A stretch of DNA of 52,896 bases, taken from the IMG/VR virus record IMGVR_UViG_3300017762_000008, positions 1-52,896 of that record, one strand, 5' to 3'. The DNA comes from a virus. The translations under genes were made by a program, and so were the position numbers. Positions 33,493 through 40,683 of this stretch are shown in pieces (position 1 is the stretch's first letter; each line of letters starts with the position of its first letter). The notes under the pieces were generated by a model. That model did not search any database. It was not told the origin of the DNA and saw nothing but the letters and a program-made list of their open reading frames with translations.

Positions 33493-34065
33493 ATGCAACA
33501 GACTAAACCATATGAGTATATGCTTGTTGAGGACTTTTTTACTCAAGAAGAACTAAGCGTTGTCTGGGATGATTTAGCGATTACATTTGCTCGATCTTTG
33601 TGGCAACCACGGTCCTTAGGACAGAATGAACCTAGCATGGTCTCTAGGTCTGGTTTATTTCTTGATAAAGAAAACAATCATTTACTGCAGGGTGTTACTA
33701 AATCAGTAGACAAATTATTTGACGGTTACACCAGCACATTTGCTGAAATGTGTTTCGCTAACTATCCGGTTATTAACACTAATCGTCACTCTATGTTATG
33801 TAGTCTTTATACAAATACTGGATTCTACAAAAAACACAGAGATACTTCGGTTACGTCTGCTTTGATTTGGTTATGTAAAGAACCTAAATCTTTTACAGGC
33901 GGTGATTTAATTCTTCATGATTTAGACGAAACAATACCCTTCAAAAATAACACAATGATAATGTTTCCAAGTCAGGCGTTTCACGAAGTAACTCCTGTAG
34001 TAATGGACGAGTCTTTAAGTGCAATAGAAGGAAGAATTTGCTTATCTATATTTATGTCTAATTAA
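33493..34065 (+). CDS. 2OG-Fe(II) oxygenase
   Basis: A 190-residue dioxygenase: H115 and D117 (KKHRD), the strand TGGDLILHDL, H164 (QAFHEVTP), R181 (EGRICLSIF). It diverges from the oxygenase at 32785 across a 66-base AT-rich gap that contains TTTACA and TACTAT elements but no clear promoter. Substrate unknown. Confidence 0.8.
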   Translation: MQQTKPYEYMLVEDFFTQEELSVVWDDLAITFARSLWQPRSLGQNEPSMVSRSGLFLDKENNHLLQGVTKSVDKLFDGYTSTFAEMCFANYPVINTNRHSMLCSLYTNTGFYKKHRDTSVTSALIWLCKEPKSFTGGDLILHDLDETIPFKNNTMIMFPSQAFHEVTPVVMDESLSAIEGRICLSIFMSN

Positions 34066-34124
34066 CTCTGCTTTACTTTTAACTAAACATACGACTAAGC
34101 TATAGGTAAATCGCACCATTAATT

Positions 34125-34532
34125 TTGGTCGGTTCGGAACTTGAGCTTGTATTCAATCTCCAATGTTTACAGAAAAAGTCTGCTAGAAAACGGTTCCGAC
34201 GAAGCATTTTGGACGACTGGCCCGAGTGTGCTTATTGTGCTCGCCATAACCCCACTACTCTCGACCATGTTGTGCCCCGAGCTGGGGGAGGTCTACACAC
34301 CCGAAACAACTTAATCGGGGCTTGTGGTGCTTGTAATCTAGAAAAATCAGACTCACCTTGGTTTGAGTGGTATCGGGGTCAAATTTTTTGGACTTCGGAA
34401 AGAGAAGACAAAATTTTAAAGTGGATTAACCAACCTGATCCCGATAGTATTTCACCCATATGGGCTCAAAAATCAAGCGAAGAAATTCTTGCTTTACCTA
34501 CAGCTGTTAATCTTACTTTGGTTAATCTATAA
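34125..34532 (+). CDS. HNH endonuclease
   Basis: A 135-residue protein with the HNH core C35-x2-C38, T-LDHVVP (D47, H48), GGL-TRNNLIGACGACN (N62, C67, C70, N71). It starts with TTG, as no ATG or GTG precedes the domain. It probably cuts DNA as a free-standing homing-type nuclease or acts in packaging. Its 3' end overlaps the convergent oxygenase gene by 11 bases. Confidence 0.75.
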   Translation: MVGSELELVFNLQCLQKKSARKRFRRSILDDWPECAYCARHNPTTLDHVVPRAGGGLHTRNNLIGACGACNLEKSDSPWFEWYRGQIFWTSEREDKILKWINQPDPDSISPIWAQKSSEEILALPTAVNLTLVNL

Positions 34533-35103
34533 ATATTTCTGGTTCAATTAAACTATACCAACCAGTCATTATGTATTTTTTTTCTGTTTTAGAAATAACT
34601 CCTCTGTGAGCGTGAGTAAAAGACGGAGGCCAAATAAGCAGTTTTCCCTCTACAGCTTTTTCTTTTAAACCTAAATATACAAATTCTGTTTCTCCTTCGT
34701 CTTCGACGGTGTTTAAATAAATCATCCAAGTCAAAAATCTTTTACAGGTTCGTAACGATTCGTTTTCAAAATGCGTTGACTTATACCCACCTGCAGGAGG
34801 AGTATATTTTTGAATATTAAAGTCTTCTATAAGTCCAAAATCAGCCTCTTTAATTATTGGAAATTCTTCTGAATATTTTTTAACACCGTCCCATAAAAAG
34901 TTTAATAAGTTAACCATGCACGGTATCTGAGAACCATTTTTTAAGGAAATAGATATGTCCAATGACTCTTTAATTTTTTTGTTAACTCCTCCAGATATGC
35001 GCCCTTCAGCTGCGTGGTTACTCTCATTATCTTCAAACCACTGTATCACTTCAGTGCACTTTACATTACTCGGTGCGTTGTAACGTCTGATAAAATTTTC
35101 CAA
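34522..35103 (-). CDS. 2OG-Fe(II) oxygenase with HxE iron site
   Basis: A 193-residue dioxygenase-like protein: H111 and E113 (STHFENE), H166 (AHRGV), with Lys residues 173-177 in place of the usual Arg. GETEFVYLGLKEKAVEGKLL and the following IWPPSFTHAH match the double-stranded beta-helix core. HxE instead of HxD is less common but known. It is the third gene in a reverse unit with the holin-like gene at 35304. Confidence 0.7.
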   Translation of the reverse strand: MENFIRRYNAPSNVKCTEVIQWFEDNESNHAAEGRISGGVNKKIKESLDISISLKNGSQIPCMVNLLNFLWDGVKKYSEEFPIIKEADFGLIEDFNIQKYTPPAGGYKSTHFENESLRTCKRFLTWMIYLNTVEDEGETEFVYLGLKEKAVEGKLLIWPPSFTHAHRGVISKTEKKYIMTGWYSLIEPEIFID

Positions 35104-35109
35104 AATAAT

Positions 35110-35307
35110 CTATAAAATTACACCGCAGTTACGAGGTCCACTACGGCGTATCTGTGACTTTAATTTTTTCTTGTAATTTATATTTTCTTTCTTATTTATC
35201 CATGTATCTTCGTTTAGCGTTTTTATCAAATCGTTAGTCTCTTTGCAGCTAAGAAATCCCTCAGGTACACCCGCTGACAAGAATAAAACCAACATCAACG
35301 ACGTCAT
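35110..35307 (-). CDS. Small secreted or lysis-accessory protein
   Basis: A 65-residue protein: a short hydrophobic start (TSLMLVLFLSAGVPEGFLSC) followed by a basic hydrophilic tail (KKKLKSQIRRSGPRNCGVIL). It overlaps the holin-like gene by ATGA, so coupling is likely. This arrangement recalls holin-spanin pairs, but no spanin motif was seen. Confidence 0.5.
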   Translation of the reverse strand: MTSLMLVLFLSAGVPEGFLSCKETNDLIKTLNEDTWINKKENINYKKKLKSQIRRSGPRNCGVIL

Positions 35308-35480
35308 TTTTTAGCAACCTTAGTAACAATACCGGCGATCATCTCAATAATTTTGTAAAATTTTGCGTAAATTTCGTCGTCTTTGGGTGTTGGGGTCATG
35401 TTGACAATTGCCAACGCAAGTAGGTGGGCTGCACCAGCAATGCCGACGATACTAGACCAGTTTTCTAGTAGGAAAGACAT
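35304..35480 (-). CDS. Holin-like membrane protein
   Basis: A 58-residue protein read from the ATG at 35480. One clear membrane segment (WSSIVGIAGAAHLLALAIVN) is followed by a charged, partly hydrophobic C-terminus (FYKIIEMIAGIVTKVAKK). Small size, a single TM segment and an amphipathic tail fit a pinholin/holin-type protein. Confidence 0.5.
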   Translation of the reverse strand: MSFLLENWSSIVGIAGAAHLLALAIVNMTPTPKDDEIYAKFYKIIEMIAGIVTKVAKK

Positions 35481-35527
35481 GATAAAAAGTCGATACAATA
35501 TAAATATACTCCCAGAATTCTAAATCG

Positions 35528-35815
35528 ATGCCTGCCATTCTCGAGGACGCAGTCAAGTCAATTATGAAAGACAACCCCGGTATGAAAGAGGGGGCTGCCT
35601 ACGCGATTGCTACAAAAACTCTTCAAAAATCTGGAGATCTAAAAGACGGAACCGTGCAAGCGACTGAAAAAGGCAAACGCCGTGGTGAGATGAGCAAGGC
35701 TACTCGTGCAAAAACGCGATCTGAGAAATACAAGATCGAGCGTGAAAAAGAACGTAAAGGTGAAGCAAAGTCGCGCGGTGGTCGTGACGAGCGGAGCACT
35801 AGCGGAAGGCTATAA
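35528..35815 (+). CDS. Small basic protein
   Basis: A 95-residue protein. The N-terminus (LEDAVKSIMKDNPGMKEGAA and then YAIATKTLQKSGD) is a helical module seen in cyanophage hypothetical proteins; the rest is Lys/Arg/Glu-rich and disordered. It is followed directly by the GTG start of the next gene. Confidence 0.5.
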   Translation: MPAILEDAVKSIMKDNPGMKEGAAYAIATKTLQKSGDLKDGTVQATEKGKRRGEMSKATRAKTRSEKYKIEREKERKGEAKSRGGRDERSTSGRL

Positions 35816-36403
35816 GTGCCGGAGTTTTTACTCCCCGATATAAAGCTTCCGGAAGTTAAAAAATTTCCGGAACCTGTAATAGATTATTTAGCACCAAAAC
35901 CGCCTGATTATCCGACGGTCTTGGTGCCTTCTTATCGTCCTGGTAAAGCAAGTAATTATCTTCCAAAAGTTACGCCAAAAGGCCCTGTTGAAGAACCTAA
36001 ATCTGAAAAATCTGTTGCAGAAAAAATTGTTGAGGATGTCGTAGATGCTGTACAGCCTTCCTTCGATGCATACTCTGGTTTAATAGATTTACTACGGACA
36101 GATCTAGATAAATTTAAACTTGAAGTAGCTGAAAAAGAGCAGGCAGCTTCTCAAGTTGTTAATACTGTGAGCCTCCCTGGAAATTTAGAAATACCTATAC
36201 CTAAGCCTGAGATACTTGTCGCTGCTGGTACGACGGCAACTATATCCGTGGCGGCAACGCTTACAGCTACTGCAGTTTTTAAAAAGTGCGTTAGTGCCCT
36301 AAAACCAATTGTTAAGCAAATATTTAATCGGGTTCAGCGGAAGTTAGGGAAGAAGCCCCCAACTTGGAGTAGGCAGCGATTGGCACAACGTCATCGCAAA
36401 TAG
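35816..36403 (+). CDS. Proline-rich membrane-anchored protein
   Basis: A 195-residue protein starting with GTG. The N-terminal 65 residues have repeated LP-x-K/P motifs (LLPDIKLPEVKKFPEPVIDY), a likely extended region. A hydrophobic segment at about 135-158 (ILVAAGTTATISVAATLTA) follows, with a very basic end. A virion or envelope protein is possible. Its 3' end overlaps the reverse gene at 36324 by 80 bases. Confidence 0.5.
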   Translation: MPEFLLPDIKLPEVKKFPEPVIDYLAPKPPDYPTVLVPSYRPGKASNYLPKVTPKGPVEEPKSEKSVAEKIVEDVVDAVQPSFDAYSGLIDLLRTDLDKFKLEVAEKEQAASQVVNTVSLPGNLEIPIPKPEILVAAGTTATISVAATLTATAVFKKCVSALKPIVKQIFNRVQRKLGKKPPTWSRQRLAQRHRK

Positions 36404-36848
36404 CTGAATAAGGCGACTCGGGTCGGATCATGTACCCCTTGTCGTACATGTTTGTACACTCTCTCATTCTTGTGAGCAAGATATCCACTCTTGTTTTTTG
36501 TATTCTTTTACGACCTAGTTCTTTGCATATTTCTGTAATATTTCCGTCTAACGGGATACTGATACTGATTTGAGCACCATAATTTTCACTGCGGGTGTAC
36601 TGCGGGTGAAAGCCATTACCAAGATAAAAAGGTGAAAAAACCACAGTGCCGCTATTGCAGTAATGCCCAGCTCCGAATCCTTGTGTGCTGTAAGATCCTT
36701 GATTTATTTGCACCGCAGAATTTGTAACTGACCCGGTGCTCGAAGCGATTGGGTTTGCAATAACAGAAGTTCCTTCATTCGTCTGAGCGTAAGCGGTGTT
36801 ACAGCACAGAGTTACTGCGAGAACACACTTAACGAAGTAGTTGTAGAT
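36324..36848 (-). CDS. Exported protein without a canonical start codon
   Basis: The frame from 36848 codes IYNYFVKCVLAVTLCCNTAYAQ (positions 36848-36783), a good signal peptide with AYA cleavage. About 150 residues follow (VIANPIASSTGSVTNSAVQI, a His/Cys-containing GFGAGHYCNSGT, a basic LLTRMRECTNM). No ATG, GTG or TTG begins the signal peptide; the first residue would need an ATC start. The alternative ATG at 37160 would add a low-quality 104-residue extension that shadows the neighbouring gene. The gene overlaps the upstream exported-protein gene by 37 bases. Confidence 0.5.
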   Translation of the reverse strand: MYNYFVKCVLAVTLCCNTAYAQTNEGTSVIANPIASSTGSVTNSAVQINQGSYSTQGFGAGHYCNSGTVVFSPFYLGNGFHPQYTRSENYGAQISISIPLDGNITEICKELGRKRIQKTRVDILLTRMRECTNMYDKGYMIRPESPYSAICDDVVPIAAYSKLGASSLTSAEPD

Positions 36849-37174
36849 TCTGTTTCTATCGTCCGTGTGATGTCTTGAGTTTCTGTGACAGCGTTGGCTG
36901 CTCTGGTTACTATCTCTAACTGCCAATTTTCTGCTCCGGTATTCATTGAGTAAGTAGTGCCCGTAGCTCCAATTGCTGCACTCGGAGTGGCGTTGTGTCC
37001 CGTGTAACTGGAGTATGCTCCTCCAAACTTTTCGATTTCGATTGTTTCTGTAATTGTTTGCTCTGTGGTTGTGGTGCTGTTCATTGAGCCTTGAGTAAAG
37101 GCTGGTGCAGTGTTCGCGAATGCTCCAACTGGACTGAAAAGACTCAGTAAAACTAGCCATGTGAGTTTGGTCAT
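36812..37174 (-). CDS. Exported Thr/Ser-rich protein
   Basis: A 120-residue protein with a signal peptide (TKLTWLVLLSLFSPVGAFAN) and a Thr/Ser/Ala-rich mature part (TTTTEQTITETIEIEKFGGA). No family was recognised. It is coupled to the membrane gene upstream by ATGA overlap and overlaps the next exported-protein gene. The trio looks like an envelope-directed unit. Confidence 0.55.
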   Translation of the reverse strand: MTKLTWLVLLSLFSPVGAFANTAPAFTQGSMNSTTTTEQTITETIEIEKFGGAYSSYTGHNATPSAAIGATGTTYSMNTGAENWQLEIVTRAANAVTETQDITRTIETESTTTSLSVFSQ

Positions 37175-37431
37175 GGTTTACTTTTTGTAATATTATCCTC
37201 TTCTATCTTAGGTTTTTTTTGTTTTCCGTTGGTATCAACTGCACGTGAGATTCCATAACCAGCTAAAGATCCACTGAAAATGGAGGCTATAAAAGTAGGA
37301 TCCATTTTTTGAAAGTAGCCCATGTACGAGAGTGTTAGCAATGCAGCACTCCACGCAAGAACTGATACTTTTACGACTTCACCAAGTAATTCGAACGATC
37401 GTTTGCTACTTTGGCTTTCTTCTTCAGCCAT
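37171..37431 (-). CDS. Two-pass membrane protein, holin candidate
   Basis: An 86-residue protein with two hydrophobic segments (VVKVSVLAWSAALLTLSYMG and FIASIFSGSLAGYGISRAV) and a charged C-terminus (KQKKPKIEEDN). The topology fits a holin or phage inner-membrane protein. First gene of a reverse trio with two exported proteins. Confidence 0.5.
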   Translation of the reverse strand: MAEEESQSSKRSFELLGEVVKVSVLAWSAALLTLSYMGYFQKMDPTFIASIFSGSLAGYGISRAVDTNGKQKKPKIEEDNITKSKP

Positions 37432-37486
37432 GGCGTAGAAATTTACGTGTCGTACCTTAAGATACTGCCTTGATGATTACTTTTAA

Positions 37487-37570
37487 ATGAGAAAATACGA
37501 TTTGACTGTATTAGCTAAAATTAAAGGACGGGATCATCTCCTTTCTCAATTCGTTTGTGAAATTATCTAA
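37487..37570 (+). CDS. Possible 27-residue leader-type ORF
   Basis: A very short ORF (MRKYDLTVLAKIKGRDHLLS then QFVCEII) whose TAA overlaps the next ATG (TAATG), which suggests translational coupling. No family was recognised; it could be spurious. Confidence 0.3.
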   Translation: MRKYDLTVLAKIKGRDHLLSQFVCEII

Positions 37571-37791
37571 TGGCTGAGACTGCGAAGAAAAAACATCCTG
37601 AAAAATGGGCTAGAGCCAAGGCTAAAGCTCGTAAAAAAATGGGCGGACACTCTGCTCGAGCTATGCAGTTGGCTACCAAATACTACAAAGACGCGGGCGG
37701 AGAGTACGAAGGTAAAAAATCTAAGAAAAACAAACTCTCTAAATGGTCTAAAGAGGATTGGCAGACCAAAGAAGAGTATGAAAAAAAGTGA
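37570..37791 (+). CDS. Small very basic protein
   Basis: A 73-residue Lys-rich protein (KKHPEKWARAKAKARKKMGG, then SARAMQLATKYYKDAGG), resembling small basic proteins of the DUF5872-like kind found in phages and large algal viruses; the family is uncertain. DNA or nucleoid binding is plausible. It overlaps the next gene. Confidence 0.55.
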   Translation: MAETAKKKHPEKWARAKAKARKKMGGHSARAMQLATKYYKDAGGEYEGKKSKKNKLSKWSKEDWQTKEEYEKK

Positions 37792-37984
37792 TTTTGGAGA
37801 AGAAGCTTACGTAACTTGCATTTTTGACGAACGCTCTGTACGTGCGTTAAATGACGCTGTTATTTTCACTTTGAATAATTGGGCTGGTCAAGGAGATATT
37901 GACCAAGAAAAAATAATAGATTTGAGATACTTCCTACAAGGAGCTATATTTGAGTTTGAGTATGGAAGAGGCAGTGGCGGATAG
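37778..37984 (+). CDS. Hypothetical acidic protein
   Basis: A 68-residue acidic protein (DFGEEAYVTCIFDERSVRAL). It overlaps the preceding gene by 14 bases and the following one by 35 bases. No family was recognised. Confidence 0.45.
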   Translation: MKKSDFGEEAYVTCIFDERSVRALNDAVIFTLNNWAGQGDIDQEKIIDLRYFLQGAIFEFEYGRGSGG

Positions 37985-38189
37985 AGCTCGGGAAAAAGGG
38001 AGGACAGAACGCTATCTGCCAAAAGCAGCGTGGGCGTCTATGTCAAAGGAAGAGCGTCGTGCTACCGACGAAAAGAAAAAGCGTGCCACAAAGGGAAAGC
38101 CTGTCAATACGCATGTAGCTAACACTGAGACAGCAAAAAGAGCTGGTAAAAAAGCTCGTTCTTACAAAGCATCTAAGAAAAATGGCTAA
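37950..38189 (+). CDS. Small basic protein, DUF5872-like
   Basis: A 79-residue protein, RAREKGRTERYLPKAAWASM, then STEERRATDEKKK-like KEERRATDEKKKRA and VANTETAKRAGKKARSYKAS, matching, from memory, the YLPKxAW...ATDxKK...VANT pattern of DUF5872/6321-type proteins of phages and giant viruses. The TTG at 37950 has an AAGGAG six bases upstream; the in-frame ATG at 37962 is 18 bases away, so TTG is preferred. It overlaps the next gene by eight bases. Confidence 0.55.
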   Translation: MSLSMEEAVADRAREKGRTERYLPKAAWASMSKEERRATDEKKKRATKGKPVNTHVANTETAKRAGKKARSYKASKKNG

Positions 38190-38313
38190 ACAGGGAACTT
38201 GTTGGGACGGCTACGTTCAAGAAGGTATGAAGAAAAAAGGGAATCGTATGGTTCCTAATTGCGTTCGGGCGAAGAAGAAGTCTCGGGCTCATCTTCGCAA
38301 AAAGAGTAAGTAG
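38182..38313 (+). CDS. 43-residue CW...VPNCV protein
   Basis: A small basic protein, GTCWDGYVQEGMKKKGNRMV and PNCVRAKKK. From memory, the CWxGYxxxGxKKKGxRxVPNC motif is conserved in many phages and large DNA viruses. Two Cys may bind metal. It overlaps the upstream gene by eight bases and the convergent reverse gene by 59 bases. Confidence 0.6.
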   Translation: MAKQGTCWDGYVQEGMKKKGNRMVPNCVRAKKKSRAHLRKKSK

Positions 38314-38608
38314 ATCCCATAGCTGGGCCTAGCGGAGTATTCTCTCTATCTTCGTCAAAATTGAATTCGTAGTAAAGAGGCTCCAAATCTTTTGCTTCTG
38401 TAGTTGTCCAGTACTCATGTAGTTGCTCTGTTTGTATATTTAGACTTTTTAACGTCATTTGAGCCTTATATTCAATCCAGTCTTCGAAGCAGTGATGACG
38501 AATTTTTAAAATCCAGGGGTTAAAGCTAAGTTTCTTGTTCAGAAAACACAAAAAGTCTGTGGCTTGGTAAGCCATAGCGTTAATTTTGCTGTACTTGATG
38601 GGTTTCAT
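38255..38608 (-). CDS. Hypothetical protein
   Basis: A 117-residue aromatic-rich, acidic-ended protein (FDEDRENTPLGPAMGSTYSF). No family was recognised. A lone reverse gene that overlaps the CW...VPNC gene at its 3' end. Confidence 0.45.
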   Translation of the reverse strand: MKPIKYSKINAMAYQATDFLCFLNKKLSFNPWILKIRHHCFEDWIEYKAQMTLKSLNIQTEQLHEYWTTTEAKDLEPLYYEFNFDEDRENTPLGPAMGSTYSFCEDEPETSSSPERN

Positions 38609-38674
38609 TTGATAAAAAATCTAAGTCCGTATTATTAATACTAAAATAAAAGATATAAACGCAAACTAGATCAC

Positions 38675-39076
38675 ATGGCTCAGGTCACCTTTAATCGTGA
38701 ACTTGGGGCTGCCCCAGTCGGGATTACTCGTTTTAGTCAGTATCGTTCTGAAGACGGTGGCAACGTCGTTGTCAACTTCACCACAGAAGATACTTCTGAA
38801 GGAACCTTTAAACGTGCTGATAAGTACGGTGTTACCTCTAGTGCCACTGGAACAGGTACTGTGACACTTCAAGCAGGGTCGATGTCTGTAAAGCGTGTTT
38901 TCATTATGGATGGAACTGACGGTTCGATCTTGGGTGAGGTCGCTCCTCCTAAAACTTCAAACCGTCTTGATGTCTCGTTCACTTTCTCTGTGGGAGCATC
39001 GGTTGAGAACTATCTGTACGTTGAAAAAACTGATCGTTCTCCCTGTGTTTACCGCGTCACTTACACTGCTGCTTAA
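38675..39076 (+). CDS. Small beta-sandwich virion protein
   Basis: A 133-residue beta-rich protein (TTEDTSEGTFKRADKYGVTS, GTVTLQAGSMSVKRVFIMDG). It has high-expression codon use, like the capsid genes, and an isolated position after an AT-rich gap. Possible decoration or fibre protein; no family was recognised. Confidence 0.55.
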   Translation: MAQVTFNRELGAAPVGITRFSQYRSEDGGNVVVNFTTEDTSEGTFKRADKYGVTSSATGTGTVTLQAGSMSVKRVFIMDGTDGSILGEVAPPKTSNRLDVSFTFSVGASVENYLYVEKTDRSPCVYRVTYTAA

Positions 39077-39093
39077 ACCCAAACAGTAAAAAA

Positions 39094-39249
39094 ATGACTT
39101 CCCCACAAGATTGGGAGTGCTCTATCGCTGAAAAAGTCTTAGAAACTATGGAAGAAGGGGGTAAAACCTCTTCTTCCTACTATGTTTCTTTACAAGAGCA
39201 ACTGAAGCTGTGTGAGAAAAAAAATCAACAGCTTAGTCCTGAATCCTGA
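39094..39249 (+). CDS. Small helical protein
   Basis: A 51-residue ORF (WECSIAEKVLETMEEGGKTS, SYYVSLQEQLKLCEKKNQQL), helical and acidic/basic mixed, with two Cys. Overlaps the membrane gene at 39212 by 38 bases. No family was recognised. Confidence 0.4.
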   Translation: MTSPQDWECSIAEKVLETMEEGGKTSSSYYVSLQEQLKLCEKKNQQLSPES

Positions 39250-39406
39250 TGGGTTTCTGTACGTATTAGCTGCTCTCCTTACGCAGTCAAGCTCACTGTC
39301 TTGGAAGCAGTTTTCTAGTCTTTACAACTCAACTTTAAGAGCTGCTCTGGTGGTGTTGTTATTTCACTTTGTCTTAGGCAAAATAAATCAAAGACACCAA
39401 CGCTAG
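39212..39406 (+). CDS. Holin-like membrane protein
   Basis: A 64-residue protein starting with GTG, with two hydrophobic segments (GFLYVLAALLTQSS and LRAALVVLLFHFVLGKI) and a basic end. It sits seven bases before the C39-like peptidase gene, a typical holin-endolysin arrangement (inference). Confidence 0.45.
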   Translation: MRKKINSLVLNPDGFLYVLAALLTQSSSLSWKQFSSLYNSTLRAALVVLLFHFVLGKINQRHQR

Positions 39407-39413
39407 AACCAGG

Positions 39414-40217
39414 GTGACTACTGATAAGCACCCTCTTCTGAGTCAATCTCTTTATGCCAAGCATGATACTTGGTTGACTACTTCTGCTCAAGATCCTGAT
39501 GAGCTAGATCCGACTGAAAAGCTTTTTGTTCAGCGAGGTAGTGCTTGGGAGTGGGTTCAGATAGTTATTTCAGCTGGTACTCCTTTCAAAGAGGTGCGGC
39601 TCAAAGCGCAGCCCGAAACCTCCTGGTATTTCTATCAACCGCATTGGAAAATAATAAATGATCTAGACAAAGAATTTTTATACAAACCTAAGAAACATGT
39701 ACAACTAAATACTCCCTATATAAAACAGTTAGGCCCTAATGACACAAACTGTTTTAGTGCATCTTGTGCCATGTTGTTAATGTCTCTCAAAGACATCGGC
39801 CCAGAAGAAGCTAAAGATTATATGGACGCGGTTTGTGAAAACGGAGAAAGTTCTGAAGCTTGGGTGCAGGTCAAAACGTTAGAACAATACGGTTTGCACG
39901 CAGAGTTTCGACAAGACGGGGACTGGAATGCCATAGAACAGCTTTTAAGAGATGAAATTCCAGTTCCTTTAGGTATTTTGCATGCAGGACCTGTTGACAA
40001 CCCAGGCGGAACTGGTCATTGGGTTTGCGCTGTGGGCATAACTGAAGACCAGAAAAACATAATCGTACATAACTCTTTAGGTGACTTGGATCTAGATGAG
40101 GGTGTTTATGAGTCTGATCATGGAGCGCATGTTAAATATGAGAAAACAAAGTTAGCTCCTCGCTGGATGGTGGAGAAGGGCTACAGTTCTGGGTGGTACA
40201 TCAAAGCAAAACCATGA
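39414..40217 (+). CDS. C39-like cysteine peptidase/endolysin candidate
   Basis: A 267-residue protein. Residues about 35-85 form an SH3-like start (LFVQRGSAWEWVQIVISAGT). The catalytic domain (about 98-250) has Cys113 (NDTNCFSASCAM), His202 (GTGHWVCAVG) and Asn220/Asp224 (IIVHNSLGD), the C39_2 peptidase layout. It would cleave peptide bonds, either cell-wall peptides or a virion protein. It starts with GTG and overlaps the next gene by ATGA. Confidence 0.65.
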   Translation: MTTDKHPLLSQSLYAKHDTWLTTSAQDPDELDPTEKLFVQRGSAWEWVQIVISAGTPFKEVRLKAQPETSWYFYQPHWKIINDLDKEFLYKPKKHVQLNTPYIKQLGPNDTNCFSASCAMLLMSLKDIGPEEAKDYMDAVCENGESSEAWVQVKTLEQYGLHAEFRQDGDWNAIEQLLRDEIPVPLGILHAGPVDNPGGTGHWVCAVGITEDQKNIIVHNSLGDLDLDEGVYESDHGAHVKYEKTKLAPRWMVEKGYSSGWYIKAKP

Positions 40218-40426
40218 CTTCGTATAACCAGATCTTTGAGACCTGGAGCAACGAGCAAGAAAATCGAAAAGCTCTGTTTATGGACTTTTTGTATCAGCGT
40301 TCTGGTCGGTCCAACAGCTTATATACCGGTTTGTGGGACGAGTGGTGCAGAGAGTCAGGTGAATCTGCTAGGGAAGATCATTTCACTGCTGTTCATACAG
40401 GTGATTGTAAAATTAAAACAACCTAA
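40214..40426 (+). CDS. Hypothetical protein
   Basis: A 70-residue protein read from the ATG that overlaps the peptidase stop (ATGA). Helical, Trp- and Glu-rich (FETWSNEQENRKALFMDFLY, WCRESGESAREDHFT). No family was recognised. Confidence 0.5.
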   Translation: MTSYNQIFETWSNEQENRKALFMDFLYQRSGRSNSLYTGLWDEWCRESGESAREDHFTAVHTGDCKIKTT

Positions 40427-40437
40427 GATTATTTAAT

Positions 40438-40674
40438 ATGGCGCAGCGCGATTATGAAAAAGAATATCGTGATTACCACGGTTCAAAACGTCAAAAGAAA
40501 CGTCGTGCTGCGCGTAACAAGGCTCGTCGACATATGGAAAAGAGTGGAAGAGTATCTAAGGGAGACGGAAGAGAAGTCGATCACAAAGATTTCAACCCGG
40601 AAAATAACAACTCTTCGAATATTCGGGTAGTTAAAGAGAAAACTAATCGCGAGAAACAGCCCAAACGAAGCTAA
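40438..40674 (+). CDS. HNH-like basic protein
   Basis: A 78-residue, very basic protein with a DHKD...N...N core (GREVDHKDFNPENNNSSNIR) that matches the beta-beta-alpha H-N-H motif (H after D, N in the helix), following an Arg/Lys-rich helix. Such small HNH-type proteins are, from memory, frequent in cyanophages; nicking activity is possible. Confidence 0.55.
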   Translation: MAQRDYEKEYRDYHGSKRQKKRRAARNKARRHMEKSGRVSKGDGREVDHKDFNPENNNSSNIRVVKEKTNREKQPKRS

Positions 40675-40683
40675 ACTAAACCT

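Noticed and set aside
36849-37160. N-terminal extension of the reverse secreted gene from the ATG at 37160
   Set aside because: The extra 104 residues are a His/Arg/Asn-rich frame shadow of the neighbouring exported-protein gene and would put a signal peptide in mid-protein.
40236-40436. Forward ORF overlapping the gene at 40214
   Set aside because: Alternative frame without ribosome site; the ATGA-coupled frame at 40214 is better.
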